DNA of 64,000 nt, taken from contig NZ_CP045420.1 in NCBI RefSeq assembly GCF_009363795.1, positions 1,345,001 to 1,409,000 of the forward strand. The letters are read 5' to 3'. The notes beneath the pieces were generated by a model. It was not told the DNA's origin. It ran no database searches and worked only from the letters and a program-made list of their open reading frames with translations. The stretch comes from Palleronia sp. THAF1. Its GTDB lineage: Bacteria > Pseudomonadota > Alphaproteobacteria > Rhodobacterales > Rhodobacteraceae. This document shows, one piece after another, positions 27,928 through 36,920 of this stretch (within the stretch, counting starts at the first letter, position 1; every line of letters begins with the position of its first letter). Position numbers and translations under genes: made by a program.

Positions 27928-28821
27928 CTACCGCGCCGTGCGAGAGAATGGAACAATGCGGCGCACCTGTCTTTCGCGCCAGATCGCGTAAAGCCCCGCG
28001 CTGACCACGATGGCCGCACCGATCAGGGTCAGCGCGTCGGGGCGTTCGCCCAGAAGCGTCGTGCCGATGGCGAGAGCGAAGATCAGGCGGGTGTAGCGAA
28101 AGGGGATGACGGCGGACACGTCGCCGAGCCGGGTCGCCGCTGTCAGCACTGCGTATCCGAAAACGCCAAGCACCGTCGCGAAGCCTGCGGCACGCCAAGC
28201 CGTAACGCCGGCGTCCAATGAGACACCGCCCGGCACCATGAGCACGGCGCTGACGACGGACAGAAGAGCATAGGCCCAGAACGACAGTTGGACGGTCGAA
28301 ATACGGCGGGGAATGCGGCGAGAGACGACGTCGCGCGTGGCCAAGCCCATGGCCGCGACGAGGGCGAGCAACGCTGGCGGCCGGAACCCTTCGAACCCCG
28401 GGCGCAGGATCAGAAGCACTCCGAACAGGCCGACGAGAACGGCCAGCCAGCGTCGCCAGCCCACCGTTTCACCTAGCCAGATCGCAGCGCCTGCGGTCAC
28501 GAAGATCGGTGTGGCTTGCAGGATCGCGGCGGCGAGCGACAGTGGGATCAAGGACAACGCCGTGATGAAGCAGACGGTGGCGACGATCTCTGCCCCGTTG
28601 CGTGCGGCGACGCCGGGCAGCAGCAGATCACGTGAGATCAAGGGCATACCGCGCGCCAGGCAGATCGACCCGAAGATGAAGGCGCCGCCCACCGACAGGA
28701 CGAACAGGACCTGCATCGCAGGCATGCCCGCCGTCGCGATCTTGATGAAGAAATCCTCTGTCGCGAAGAGCGCCATGGAAAGCACCATGAAGAGCATCGC
28801 GCGCATATTTTCGGGGTTCAT
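27928..28821 (-). CDS. EamA (DMT) family transporter
   Basis: Drug/metabolite transporter of 297 residues with ten predicted helices arranged as two EamA repeats. The first is near residues 9-140 (with ATEDFFIKIATAGMPAMQ and LAAAILQATPIF), and the second about 150-285 (with TRLGDVSAVIPFRYTRLIF and LTLIGAAIVVSAGLY). Exporters of this type move amino acids, nucleosides or other metabolites; the cargo is not visible. Two ATGs compete: the one at 28821 has GGAG nine bases upstream, whereas 28827 would have it only one base away, so I chose the former. Confidence 0.88.
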   Translation of the reverse strand: MNPENMRAMLFMVLSMALFATEDFFIKIATAGMPAMQVLFVLSVGGAFIFGSICLARGMPLISRDLLLPGVAARNGAEIVATVCFITALSLIPLSLAAAILQATPIFVTAGAAIWLGETVGWRRWLAVLVGLFGVLLILRPGFEGFRPPALLALVAAMGLATRDVVSRRIPRRISTVQLSFWAYALLSVVSAVLMVPGGVSLDAGVTAWRAAGFATVLGVFGYAVLTAATRLGDVSAVIPFRYTRLIFALAIGTTLLGERPDALTLIGAAIVVSAGLYAIWRERQVRRIVPFSRTAR

Positions 28822-28934
28822 CGGCATGCTCCGCGGGGCGTTGACGCAGGGCTAGTGCATCGCGTCAGGTTTGGACAGCGCGCGTGGTGACTATGAGACT
28901 GGGTATTTGGGAAAAGCAAAGAGTGAGGCGTGGA

Positions 28935-29756
28935 TCAGAGGAGAAGCCTACCTGCCATGACGCGAACGGCGTGTCCCGCGATGGTGACGCCGGCAGTGTC
29001 GGCTGTGGCGTCGATGCGTGAGGGGCGACCCATGTCTTCGCCTTGTAGGATCGTCAGGTCGAGCGGTGCGCCATCCGCAAGATGCATTGCTAGTGCGGCG
29101 GCGGCAGAGCCAGTGGCGGGGTCCTCCGGGATGTTGTCCAAAGGCGCGAACATGCGGGCGTGAGTCGTATCGCCATCGCGGACGTAGGCGTAGACGGCGA
29201 AGTCGAAGGACGTGGGATAGCGGGCGTGCGCCTCGCGAAAGGCGGCAATGTCGGTGTCACAGCGCGAGAGCGTGGTGCGGTCGGGCAGGGGCGACATGGT
29301 GAAGGGCAGACCGACCGATACGGTGATGCACGGGCCGACGCTGCCGGGTGGCAGCATCAGGCAGCGGGCGACGAGGTCTGGTTCAGGGTGGTGCAAGGTT
29401 TCAAGCGTAGTCTCGCGCCGAAAACTGGCATGGCCGTTTCTGACATGAGCGGCGATGTCGCCCGCCGTGACGCGCAGGGTCAGCTCGGACGGCGCGCCTG
29501 CGTCATGCAATGCAACCGCCGTGCCGATCAGGGGGTGGCCCGCGAAGGGCACTTCCTGAGTGGGCGTGAAGATGCGGACGCCGGGTCGCGTCGTATCCTC
29601 ACCCGGATAGACGAAGGTCGTTTCCGAGAAATTGAACTCTCGCGCGATCTTCTGCAGCGCGGCTTCGGAAAGGGCGCGCGCGTCCGGGATCACGGCAAGC
29701 GGATTGCCCCCGAACGCGGCGTCGGTGAAGACGTCGTAGACCGCGTAGGCGGTCAA
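28935..29756 (-). CDS. PhzF family isomerase-like protein
   Basis: Diaminopimelate-epimerase-fold protein of 273 residues in the PhzF family. VFTDAAFGGNPLAV at the N-terminus, the EFNFSETTFVYP segment with the conserved glutamate, TPTQEVPFAGHPLIGTA, and EDPATGSAAAALA near the C-terminus are all hallmarks. There are no other phenazine genes around it, so phenazine production is not implied; stand-alone PhzF proteins are widespread and usually uncharacterised. The ATG overlaps the stop of the DUF533 gene by four bases, so it is co-transcribed with it. Confidence 0.88.
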   Translation of the reverse strand: MTAYAVYDVFTDAAFGGNPLAVIPDARALSEAALQKIAREFNFSETTFVYPGEDTTRPGVRIFTPTQEVPFAGHPLIGTAVALHDAGAPSELTLRVTAGDIAAHVRNGHASFRRETTLETLHHPEPDLVARCLMLPPGSVGPCITVSVGLPFTMSPLPDRTTLSRCDTDIAAFREAHARYPTSFDFAVYAYVRDGDTTHARMFAPLDNIPEDPATGSAAAALAMHLADGAPLDLTILQGEDMGRPSRIDATADTAGVTIAGHAVRVMAGRLLL

Positions 29757-30439
29757 ATGGTGTAGAGCGGCGGCTTGCCTTGCGCCTGGTGGATCTCGTT
29801 CACCGTCAGTTGATCCAGCTTCAGCGCTTTGGCCAGACGGTCCAGATGCTCGGCCTCGGCGCGGTTGTCAGGCTCGATGGCGACGACGGATGCCGTGTAA
29901 ACCTCGACCTCGTGGCCCTTGGGCGTGTCACGGGCCAGGCTTTCGGGGTTCACCGGATCAGCCATCTGCTTTTGCACAAAGGCGATTTCATGGCTGTCGC
30001 TGTCGCCAATCACTTCCATCAGCGTGGCGCGCTCTTGCTCGTCGATCTCGCCATCCGCCCGCGCGGCCTGGATCATCGCGCGGATCATCAAGCCAGAGAC
30101 TTGCTCTTCCTCGGGGGTGTCCTCGGGCGTGTCGGCAGTGCTGTCGAGCAGACCTTTCATGCGGTCCGATCCGGCAGCGCCGCCCGAAAGCCCGGCCAAT
30201 CCGCCCAGAAGACCGCCGAGGGAGTTCGACCCACCCGCGCCGCCGGTCGCATCGCCGGACATGCCCAACTGGCCGAGAAGGCCACCAAGGCCACCGCCCT
30301 GTCCGCCTTGGCCACCTGTGTTGGCCTTGGCCAGCTTGTCCTTGATCCCGGACATGCCGCCGGATTTCTGAAACGCCTGCACGCCCTTGGCGGCGGCGAA
30401 TGCGAGTGCCATCTTCACGGCCATGTTCTTCAACGACAT
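29753..30439 (-). CDS. DUF533 family protein (TerB-like domain)
   Basis: A 228-residue protein. The N-terminus has a short hydrophobic segment (MALAFAAAKG), then a low-complexity Gly-rich linker around residues 43-90 (repeats of GGLGGLLG and GGAGG types). The C-terminal part, about 110-225, is a helical DUF533/TerB-like domain with MIRAMIQAARADGEIDEQERATLM and ALKLDQLTVNEIHQ. The DxxxDxxE pattern in ADGEIDEQE resembles the acidic site of tellurite-resistance TerB. YebE of E. coli belongs to this family. The role is unknown. It is translated together with phzF. Confidence 0.82.
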   Translation of the reverse strand: MSLKNMAVKMALAFAAAKGVQAFQKSGGMSGIKDKLAKANTGGQGGQGGGLGGLLGQLGMSGDATGGAGGSNSLGGLLGGLAGLSGGAAGSDRMKGLLDSTADTPEDTPEEEQVSGLMIRAMIQAARADGEIDEQERATLMEVIGDSDSHEIAFVQKQMADPVNPESLARDTPKGHEVEVYTASVVAIEPDNRAEAEHLDRLAKALKLDQLTVNEIHQAQGKPPLYTI

Positions 30440-30491
30440 CTATGCGGTCTCCATTGAAACGGTCCCGCTATATCTGGGTCATCCGGCCGCA

Positions 30492-32093
30492 TTAACAAGT
30501 GCGTGAAAGGCGGGAGAGCAAGGCCTCGGCGTTCAGATCCGCCACCGATCCGGCGATCTGGCCCCGTGGTTGATAAAGTCGGGTGGCGCAGTAGGCGTCG
30601 GCCACTGGCGCGGATGCGGTTTCGATAAGGGTCGCGGCTGTCAGCAACGTGGCAAGGCGTTCCACGTAAAGGCGTGCGAGTGCTTCTTGTGGTGCGCCGG
30701 GGAAGTCTGTTCGGAACTGGCTTAGTGCGGCATCAAAGGTCCGATCGGCACCTGCGGGGGCATCCAGCGCGGCCCACAGGGCATCGCGCGCGGCGTCGTC
30801 CTTGGCCAGCGTGCGCAAGATGTCCAGGCAGATCACGTTACCGGAGCCTTCCCAAATGCCGTTCAGCGGGGCTTCTCGATATAGCATCGGCATCGGCGTA
30901 TCTTCGACGTAGCCCATGCCCCCCAGCACTTCCATCGCCTCGGCCACGACCGGGCCGCACCGCTTGTTGGACAGGAACTTCGCCAGTGCCACGCCCGCGC
31001 GGGCCAAAGGGGCGTCTTCGTCGAAGGCGCGCGCGATCCGCAGGCCCAAGGCCGTGGCCCCTTCCAGATCGAGCGCGAGGTCGGCCAGCACCTGCCGCAT
31101 CAGCGGCTGATCGATCAAGCGGCGCTGGAACGTGCGGCGGCCTTCGACCCAGTGCATCGCTTCTGCCAGAGCCGCGCGCATCAGGCCAACGGGAGCCATG
31201 GCGGTATCGAGGCGCGTGTGGTGAACCATGCGGATGATGGCATTCACGCCACGCCCCGGTTCGCCGACCAGCAGCGCACGAGCGCCGTGAAATTCTATCT
31301 CGGCGCTGGCATTGGCACGGTTTCCCAGCTTGTCCTTCAGGCGCATCAGATGAATGGCGTTGCGGGTATTGTCTTCCAGCCAACGAGGGACAAGGAAACA
31401 AGTCAGCCCGTCGTCCGTCTGCGCCAGCGTCAGGAAGCCGTCGGACATGGGCGCAGAGCAGAACCATTTGTGGCCGGTCAGCCGCCAGGCGTTGCCGTCC
31501 GGCTCGGCGCGGGTGGTGTTGGCGCGCACGTCCGATCCGCCCTGCTTTTCGGTCATCGCCATGCCCATCGTCGCGGCGCGTTTGGCGGACAACGGCGCGA
31601 TCGCCGAGTCGTAGTCAGGGGTGGCCAGCTTGTCGGCCCAGTCATCAAATCCGGTAGCCTGCAGGGCCGGGATGGCGGCGTAAGTCATCGTCATCGGGCA
31701 GCAGGTGCCCGGCTCGATCTGGCTCAACAGCGCGACCATGGCTGCATGGGTCACGTGACCGCCGCGCGCGCCCGACCACGGGTGGGCGGCGTAGCCATGG
31801 GACAGGCCCAGGCGCATGAGGTCGTGGTAAGCCGGATGAAACCGCACCTCGTCGAGCCGTGCGCCGGTGCGGTAGAAAATCAGGGCCTCGGGCGGGTGCT
31901 GGCGGGCATCCCGTCCGGTCTGCCAATGACCTGCCAGGGCACCGCCGAAGCGGGCGAGGTGGTCCAGGTCACCGCCTTGGGCGCGCACGTGATCGGCCAG
32001 AATGGGGTCGTCGGTGAAGGGATCGCGATCCACGGGCGCACCCGGCTGGTTGTCGACCGTGTGGGTCGCAAGCTGATTTTGCGGCTGGATCAT
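30492..32093 (-). CDS. aidB: acyl-CoA dehydrogenase, AidB-like
   Basis: FAD-dependent acyl-CoA dehydrogenase superfamily protein of 533 residues, the length of the AidB branch, which is longer than the roughly 380 of ordinary members. AidB-type features are the long N-terminal domain, GMAMTEKQGGSDVRANTTRA, LTGHKWFCSAPMSD, RRTFQRRLIDQPLMRQVLADL and EVLGGMGYVEDTPMPMLYREAPLNGIWEGSGNV. In E. coli AidB belongs to the adaptive response to alkylation and binds DNA; in other bacteria relatives act as isovaleryl-type dehydrogenases. There is no ada or alkB gene nearby, so a DNA-protection role is not supported by context. Confidence 0.88.
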   Translation of the reverse strand: MIQPQNQLATHTVDNQPGAPVDRDPFTDDPILADHVRAQGGDLDHLARFGGALAGHWQTGRDARQHPPEALIFYRTGARLDEVRFHPAYHDLMRLGLSHGYAAHPWSGARGGHVTHAAMVALLSQIEPGTCCPMTMTYAAIPALQATGFDDWADKLATPDYDSAIAPLSAKRAATMGMAMTEKQGGSDVRANTTRAEPDGNAWRLTGHKWFCSAPMSDGFLTLAQTDDGLTCFLVPRWLEDNTRNAIHLMRLKDKLGNRANASAEIEFHGARALLVGEPGRGVNAIIRMVHHTRLDTAMAPVGLMRAALAEAMHWVEGRRTFQRRLIDQPLMRQVLADLALDLEGATALGLRIARAFDEDAPLARAGVALAKFLSNKRCGPVVAEAMEVLGGMGYVEDTPMPMLYREAPLNGIWEGSGNVICLDILRTLAKDDAARDALWAALDAPAGADRTFDAALSQFRTDFPGAPQEALARLYVERLATLLTAATLIETASAPVADAYCATRLYQPRGQIAGSVADLNAEALLSRLSRTC

Positions 32094-32119
32094 CGACGCC
32101 CCCGATGTGGTGCGGACTT

Positions 32120-32193
32120 TGGAGCGGGTGAAGGGAATCGAACCCTCGTATTCAGCTTGGGAAGCTGCTGCTCTACCATTGAGCTACACCCGC
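32120..32193 (-). tRNA. tRNA-Gly (anticodon CCC)
   Basis: A 74-base tRNA on the minus strand: acceptor GCGGGTG pairs with the segment before CTCCA, the D arm is GCTC/GAGC, and the anticodon loop is TTCCCAA with anticodon CCC. The T arm is AGGGTTCGATTCCCT and CCA is encoded. The first anticodon-stem pair is a G-A mismatch, otherwise the form resembles E. coli glyU. Confidence 0.95.
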
Positions 32194-32263
32194 GTCGGGA
32201 TGTGCTTATCGCCGGTGTGGGCTTCGCACAAGAGCGGCTGGTGTGGCTTGGCTGCGAAAGCGG

Positions 32264-32293
32264 CAAGGCCCGCTGCGATGACAACGGGCCTTG
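32264..32293. terminator. hairpin downstream of the fasciclin gene
   Basis: CAAGGCCCG (32264-32272) pairs with CGGGCCTTG (32285-32293) around a 12-base loop, starting 26 bases after the fasciclin stop on the minus strand. No T run follows, so efficiency is uncertain. Confidence 0.5.
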
Positions 32294-32318
32294 AGCATTC
32301 AGCATAACGCAAAGTGCG

Positions 32319-33380
32319 TTAGCGCGGCATCAGAACGCCGTCGACCACGTGAATCACGCCATTCCCGGCCATGCGATCCGCCGCAACAATGCGCTGGATC
32401 GTGCCGTTTTCATCGAAGACGGCAGGCGGGTCAGAGCGCATCTGGATCGAAATGGCGTCGCCGGACAGGGTGGTCAGATCGACGAAACCGTCCCTTTGCC
32501 GCGCGCTGGCCAGATCGGCGGCGGTCAGCGTGCCGGGGACCGCGTGGGCCAGCAGAAGGGCGCTCAGCGCGTCACCCGACGGCAGGGCGCTAGCCGCCTC
32601 GAACGCGGCATCGTTCGGTGCGAAGATCGTGATGGGGTCGGGGCCGGACAAGGCATCGACCAGACCAGCCGCTTCCACGGCAGCGGCGAGTTGCGTCAAG
32701 TCGTCGGCCCCGGCGATCACATCAACCAACGTGTCGTCCGCGTTCCCGGCTGTCATCGGGTTGTCGGTGCGCATGCCATCTTCGGTGACCTCTGCCTCGC
32801 CCTCGATGCTCAAGGCGGCTTCTTCGGGCAACAGGACGGAGTCGATCACGTGGATCACGCCGTTCAATTGTTCGACATCGCGGATCGATACGCGAGCGAC
32901 GGTGCCGCGCGGATCAGTCAGGGTCAGAGTGTCGCCATCCATCGCGAAGGTCACGTTGCAGCCGCCCACTGTTCCCATGGTGGTCGAGCCTTCCTCGGCC
33001 ATGGCGCGCTGGATATCCGCGCGCATCATGTCGGCAGCGATCACATGGCAGGTCAGGATCTTCTGCAGATCATCCAGGTTTTGCGGCAACAGCAACGTCT
33101 CGACGGTGCCGTCGGGCAAGGCGGCGAATGCGGAATCGACCGGGGCGAAGACGGTGAAGGGACCGGGGCCGGTCAGCGTATCCACAAGTCCTGCGGCCTG
33201 AACCGCGGCCACAAGCGTCGTGTGATCGGCCGAATTCACGGCGTTTCCCACGATGGTCTTCTCGGGCGACATCTCTGCACCACCGACAATCGGCAATCCA
33301 TTGGGTCCGGTTTCCTGCTCTTGCGCGAACGCAGGCAGTGCGGCCAGGCAAAGGCCAAAGGGAATGAGGGCAAGTCGCAT
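32319..33380 (-). CDS. secreted protein with two fasciclin (FAS1) domains
   Basis: Exported protein of 353 residues with a signal peptide (about 1-19, ending FAQ). The first FAS1 domain spans about residues 40-185 (LVAAVQAAGLVDTL, GPFTVFAPVDSAFAALP, and NGVIHVIDSVLLPEE). The second spans about 215-350 (LAAAVEAAGLVDALSG, ITIFAPNDAAFEA, and NGVIHVVDGVLMPR). An acidic linker joins them. FAS1 domains usually mediate adhesion at the cell surface; the first copy contains an inserted CNVTF segment with two cysteines. No anchor or LPXTG-like signal is present, so it is probably periplasmic or released. Confidence 0.9.
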   Translation of the reverse strand: MRLALIPFGLCLAALPAFAQEQETGPNGLPIVGGAEMSPEKTIVGNAVNSADHTTLVAAVQAAGLVDTLTGPGPFTVFAPVDSAFAALPDGTVETLLLPQNLDDLQKILTCHVIAADMMRADIQRAMAEEGSTTMGTVGGCNVTFAMDGDTLTLTDPRGTVARVSIRDVEQLNGVIHVIDSVLLPEEAALSIEGEAEVTEDGMRTDNPMTAGNADDTLVDVIAGADDLTQLAAAVEAAGLVDALSGPDPITIFAPNDAAFEAASALPSGDALSALLLAHAVPGTLTAADLASARQRDGFVDLTTLSGDAISIQMRSDPPAVFDENGTIQRIVAADRMAGNGVIHVVDGVLMPR

Positions 33381-33440
33381 GAGAGGCTCCCGTTCTGGTG
33401 CATTCGTCTTTCCAGTTACGTAGATCGCCGGTTGAAAGTT

Positions 33441-34022
33441 TCACCTTCGGGTATCGTTGCGCCGCGCGGCGCGCCACGCGGTCCAGTCTTCTGGTGTATC
33501 CAGATCGGTGACGGCAGCGTCGCCCGGCAGGGGCACAAAGATCGGGTCATGCAGAAAGGTACGCGCGCCGGTGTCGCCCCTCAGTTCACCGAAACGCGCA
33601 ACCAGAGATGCCGGAAACAGAACGGGTTGACCGGGTACGCCAGCTTCGGACGTCGCGCGTACCGGACGCGTGCCATCGCGGGCGGCGATCAAAGCTCCCA
33701 TGTGTGCGGTCGTAATTTCGGGCATATCGCCGAGGCAAATCAAAAGATCGGTGGTCACGTGCTGGAGCGCCCGGAAGGATGCAGACATGCCTGTGTCTGC
33801 GTCGGGAATGGAGATGATCGTTACATCCAATCCATCCAGCGCAGATCTTCGTTTGACGGCATCGGTGGGTATGGTGACGATGACCGGAAAGCCGGTCTCC
33901 AAACCGCGCTGTGCCAGCACGCGCAAAAGTGGCAGGCCGTCCACGGGTTCCAGTAACTTGTCGCCGCCACGCATCCGGCTGCCAGAACCGGCCCCGAGGA
34001 TCGCGATTGTCAGCCTATTCAT
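33441..34022 (-). CDS. MobA-like nucleotidyltransferase
   Basis: NTP transferase domain protein of 193 residues. The N-terminal ILGAGSGSRMRGGDKLLEPVDGLPLL is the MobA/MocA-type nucleotide and magnesium loop, and LLICLGDMPEITTAHM provides the second metal site. Relatives make molybdenum cofactor cytosine or guanine dinucleotide. Context does not confirm this: no molybdoenzyme gene is adjacent. The canonical LAAGxSxRMG is replaced by GAGSGSRMRG, a mild variation. The start at 34022 gives the family N-terminus but has no clear ribosome site. The region upstream holds unusual hairpins. Confidence 0.8.
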   Translation of the reverse strand: MNRLTIAILGAGSGSRMRGGDKLLEPVDGLPLLRVLAQRGLETGFPVIVTIPTDAVKRRSALDGLDVTIISIPDADTGMSASFRALQHVTTDLLICLGDMPEITTAHMGALIAARDGTRPVRATSEAGVPGQPVLFPASLVARFGELRGDTGARTFLHDPIFVPLPGDAAVTDLDTPEDWTAWRAARRNDTRR

Positions 34023-34083
34023 GGCGCAACAAAGCGTCACCCGCGCCGGGAACCCATTGTCCGACTCGGTGTTGGTCAAGTGA

Positions 34084-34232
34084 CGAATGGCTCTGCCGGG
34101 GCACAAGGTCGTTGCTTTCCGCAACGAAGGTTCTGCTCCCCGTAGATCTCCGACCCTGTCCCGGTCGGTTTGCCCCCGGCGCCGCGTCTTTGGCGGTCTC
34201 GACTTGTCCCGGTCGAGATCGCCTTTTTCTTT
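34084..34232 (+). ncRNA. candidate structured RNA ending in an intrinsic terminator
   Basis: Three perfect or near-perfect hairpins follow each other on the plus strand: CGTTGC/GCAACG (34110-34126), CCGACC/GGTCGG (34150-34168) and a 12-pair stem 34192-34203 with 34212-34223 containing one G-T pair. The last is followed by TTTTT, C and TTT, a classical terminator. The 11-mer TGTCCCGGTCG is repeated exactly at 34157-34167 and 34205-34215, each forming loop plus 3' stem side. No plus-strand protein gene lies upstream, so the terminator needs an explanation; a small RNA is one. No convincing promoter was found, and the left boundary is a guess. Confidence 0.4.
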
Positions 34233-34246
34233 GCCAGTGTCGGCGC

Positions 34247-35248
34247 TCAGTCGCCCTGACCATGCGATCCACGCTCGCGGTAAGGGGTCGTCTGGTAATG
34301 CGCGCGGTAGCACTTCGAGAAATGCGACGGAGAAGTGAATCCGCAGGCCAGCGCCACGTTGATGACGCTCATGTCGGTTTGCATCAGCAGATTGCGCGCA
34401 CGGCCTAGGCGCAGCTCCATGTAGTAGCGTTTCGGGCTGCGATTCAGGTAGCGCCGGAACAGGCGTTCGAGCTGGCGAGTGGACAGTCCGACCTCTGTCG
34501 CCAGCGTGGCGGGGCTGATCGGTTCTTCGATATAGGCTTCCATCCGCTGGATGACCTGCGCCAGCTTCGGGTGCCGCACGCCGATGCGGGTCGGCGTAGA
34601 CAGGCGCTGCTGGTCCTGATCCGTGCGGATGGATGAATAAATCAACTGGTCGGCCACCGCGTTGGCGATATCCTCTCCCTGATCCCGTGCAATCAAGCGC
34701 AACATCAGGTCGATGGATGCCGTGCCGCCCGCCGTTGTCATACGATTGCCATCAATGCAGAAAACGCGTCGGGTCAGTTCGACGTCGTCGAATTCTTCTG
34801 CGAACCCGTCCTGATTTTCCCAGTGGATCGTCGCGCGCTTGTCTTCCAGCAGACCCGCGCGGGCCAGCGTGACAGCAGCCGTGCACAACCCGCCAATCAC
34901 CGATCCACGCCGCGCCTCGCGCCGCAACCAGTTTAGAACGCGCTTGCTGGAGGCTTCGGCCACGTCGATCCCGCCGCAGACCAAAATGGTCGCATCGCGC
35001 GGCGGATCGCCCAGATCGTCGTCCAGAGTGAAGGTCACGCCGGCCGAACAGGTCTTGGTCTCACCGCCGTCGCCGGTCAGCGACCATGTATAGAGAGTGC
35101 TACCCGCCACACGGTTGGCGATGCGCAGGCATTCGACCGCTCCGGAAAAGCTGAGCAGGCTGAACCGGTCGAGCAGCAGAAATGTCACATGCCGCACGGC
35201 ACCCTCGGCCAAAGGCGCACGACTGACGGGAGAGGCGGATTGCGGCAA
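34247..35248 (-). CDS. GlxA family AraC-type transcriptional regulator
   Basis: Regulator of 333 residues with an N-terminal DJ-1/PfpI-like amidase-fold domain (about 20-190; VTFLLLDRFSLLSFSGAVE, VIGGLCTAAVTLARAG with the nucleophile-elbow cysteine, and AGGTASIDLML). The C-terminal AraC helix-turn-helix pair lies at about 225-325 (LATEVGLSTRQLERLFRRYL and INVALACGFTSPSHFSKCYR). Members control catabolism of quaternary amines, arginine and similar compounds. Neighbours do not identify the target. It is divergent from the DAHP synthase gene. Confidence 0.9.
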   Translation of the reverse strand: MPQSASPVSRAPLAEGAVRHVTFLLLDRFSLLSFSGAVECLRIANRVAGSTLYTWSLTGDGGETKTCSAGVTFTLDDDLGDPPRDATILVCGGIDVAEASSKRVLNWLRREARRGSVIGGLCTAAVTLARAGLLEDKRATIHWENQDGFAEEFDDVELTRRVFCIDGNRMTTAGGTASIDLMLRLIARDQGEDIANAVADQLIYSSIRTDQDQQRLSTPTRIGVRHPKLAQVIQRMEAYIEEPISPATLATEVGLSTRQLERLFRRYLNRSPKRYYMELRLGRARNLLMQTDMSVINVALACGFTSPSHFSKCYRAHYQTTPYRERGSHGQGD

Positions 35249-35402
35249 GGGCAGGGTCCTTCGCGGAAATATCGGCGGACGGAACCATCAAACGCGGTCT
35301 GCCGCAAGAGCGTGAGAAAGCGGCCCGAACGGATTTGCAAGCCGGGCGGGGCGTGCGTATAGCTGATCGCCGAACAGATTGACGGGGATAGGACCGATGC
35401 AG

Positions 35403-36773
35403 ATGTCCGGAATTGAAAGCTGGCGCGACAAAGAGCGGATCCAGATGCCGGTCTATACCGACACGGCTGCGCTGAACGCCGTTGAAGCACAGTTGCGTGG
35501 TCTGCCGCCGTTGGTCTTCGCGGATGAGGCGCGACGTCTGCGGTCAGAATTGGCCGCCGTCAGCCGTGGAGAAGCGTTCTTGCTGCAGGGCGGCGATTGC
35601 GCCGAAAGCTTCGAGCAGTTCGGCCAGAGCCAGGTGCAGGATTTCTTCAAGGTCATGCTGCAGATGGCCATGGTTCTGACTTATGGCGCCAAGGTGCCCG
35701 TGGTGAAGGTCGGCCGTATCGCGGGCCAGTTCGCCAAGCCGCGTTCGGCCCCGACCGAAACGGTCGATGGCGTCGAGCTGCCCAGCTACCGTGGTGACAT
35801 CATCAACGGTTTCGATTTCGACGAAGCGTCCCGCATCCCCGATCCGAACCGCATGATCGAGGCCTACACCCAGGCCGCGGCAACGCTGAACCTGCTGCGT
35901 GGGTTCGCGCGCGGGGGCTTTGCCGACATCAACAAGGTCCACCAGTGGACGCTGGACTTCACCGCCGAGGATAAGGCCGAAGCCTACCGCGGGATCGCCG
36001 ATGCGCTTCAGGACACGCTGGACTTCATCAAGGCTGCTGGCCTGAGCCCGCGCAAGGCGGAAGAACTGGCGACCGTGGATTTCTACACCAGCCATGAAGG
36101 TCTGCTGCTTGAGTATGAAGAGGCGTTGACTCGTGTCGATCCGCGCAGCGGAGAGCTTGTCGCAGGGTCCGGCCATCTGATCTGGATCGGTGACCGCACA
36201 CGTCAGCCTGACGGCGCACATGTGGATTTCTGCTCCAAAGTGATGAACCCCATCGGCCTGAAGTGCGGTCCGACCACCAGCGCCGAGGATCTGAAGGTTC
36301 TGGTCGACAAGCTGATGAACGGTAAGCTGGACGACGCGGGCCGCTTGATGCTGATCACGCGTTTCGGGGCCGAAAAGGTGGACGAGCATCTGCCCCGGCT
36401 GATCGAGACTGTGCAAGAGATGGGCGCACAGGTCGTCTGGACCTGCGATCCAATGCACGGAAACACGATCAAGTCCGCCTCCGGTTACAAGACCCGTCCG
36501 TTCGAGGATGTGCTGGGCGAGGTGCAGGCGTTCTTCCGTGTCCATCAGGATGCGGGCACCGTTCCGGGCGGCGTGCATTTCGAGATGACCGGTCAGGACG
36601 TGACCGAATGCACCGGCGGTTTGCGTGCTCTGACGGACGAGGATCTGTCGGACCGTTACCACACGGCCTGCGATCCCCGCTTGAACGCCGATCAGGCGCT
36701 GGAACTGGCGTTCTTGGTCAACCAGCTGATGCGTGAAGGCCGTGGGAACGTGAAGGCGGCGGCGCGCGCCTGA
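35403..36773 (+). CDS. class II 3-deoxy-7-phosphoheptulonate (DAHP) synthase
   Basis: First enzyme of the shikimate pathway, joining phosphoenolpyruvate and erythrose 4-phosphate. The protein has 456 residues with the plant/actinobacterial type II sequence: LLQGGDCAESFEQF, KVGRIAGQFAKPRS, RGDIINGFDFDEASR, GHLIWIGDRTRQPDGAHVDF, GLKCGPTTSAEDL, WTCDPMHGNTI and HFEMTGQDVTECTGG. Several in-frame starts exist; I prefer the ATG at 35403, nine bases after AGGA, while 35397 is the alternative. It is unlinked to aroQ at 49.5 kb, the only other shikimate gene here. Confidence 0.95.
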   Translation: MSGIESWRDKERIQMPVYTDTAALNAVEAQLRGLPPLVFADEARRLRSELAAVSRGEAFLLQGGDCAESFEQFGQSQVQDFFKVMLQMAMVLTYGAKVPVVKVGRIAGQFAKPRSAPTETVDGVELPSYRGDIINGFDFDEASRIPDPNRMIEAYTQAAATLNLLRGFARGGFADINKVHQWTLDFTAEDKAEAYRGIADALQDTLDFIKAAGLSPRKAEELATVDFYTSHEGLLLEYEEALTRVDPRSGELVAGSGHLIWIGDRTRQPDGAHVDFCSKVMNPIGLKCGPTTSAEDLKVLVDKLMNGKLDDAGRLMLITRFGAEKVDEHLPRLIETVQEMGAQVVWTCDPMHGNTIKSASGYKTRPFEDVLGEVQAFFRVHQDAGTVPGGVHFEMTGQDVTECTGGLRALTDEDLSDRYHTACDPRLNADQALELAFLVNQLMREGRGNVKAAARA

Positions 36774-36920
36774 TTTGGTGCCGGTGGCGATCTGGCTGTG
36801 ATGAGCCGGATCGCGCCGGTGACAAGTGGGCAACCGCTTTCACGAGATATGAGAACACGCGCAGCTTGCAATTAAAGCTACGAGTGGTCTTGGATCAATG
36901 CGGCTTTACCCACGCGCGAT

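Noticed and set aside
28935-29756. Phenazine biosynthesis suggested by the PhzF-like gene
   Set aside because: None of the other phenazine genes is near, and stand-alone PhzF-family proteins are widespread with unrelated or unknown roles.
36774-36920. Imperfect hairpin after the DAHP synthase gene
   Set aside because: GGCGATC and GATCGCGCC pair only with a bulge and no T run follows, so it is too weak to list as a terminator.
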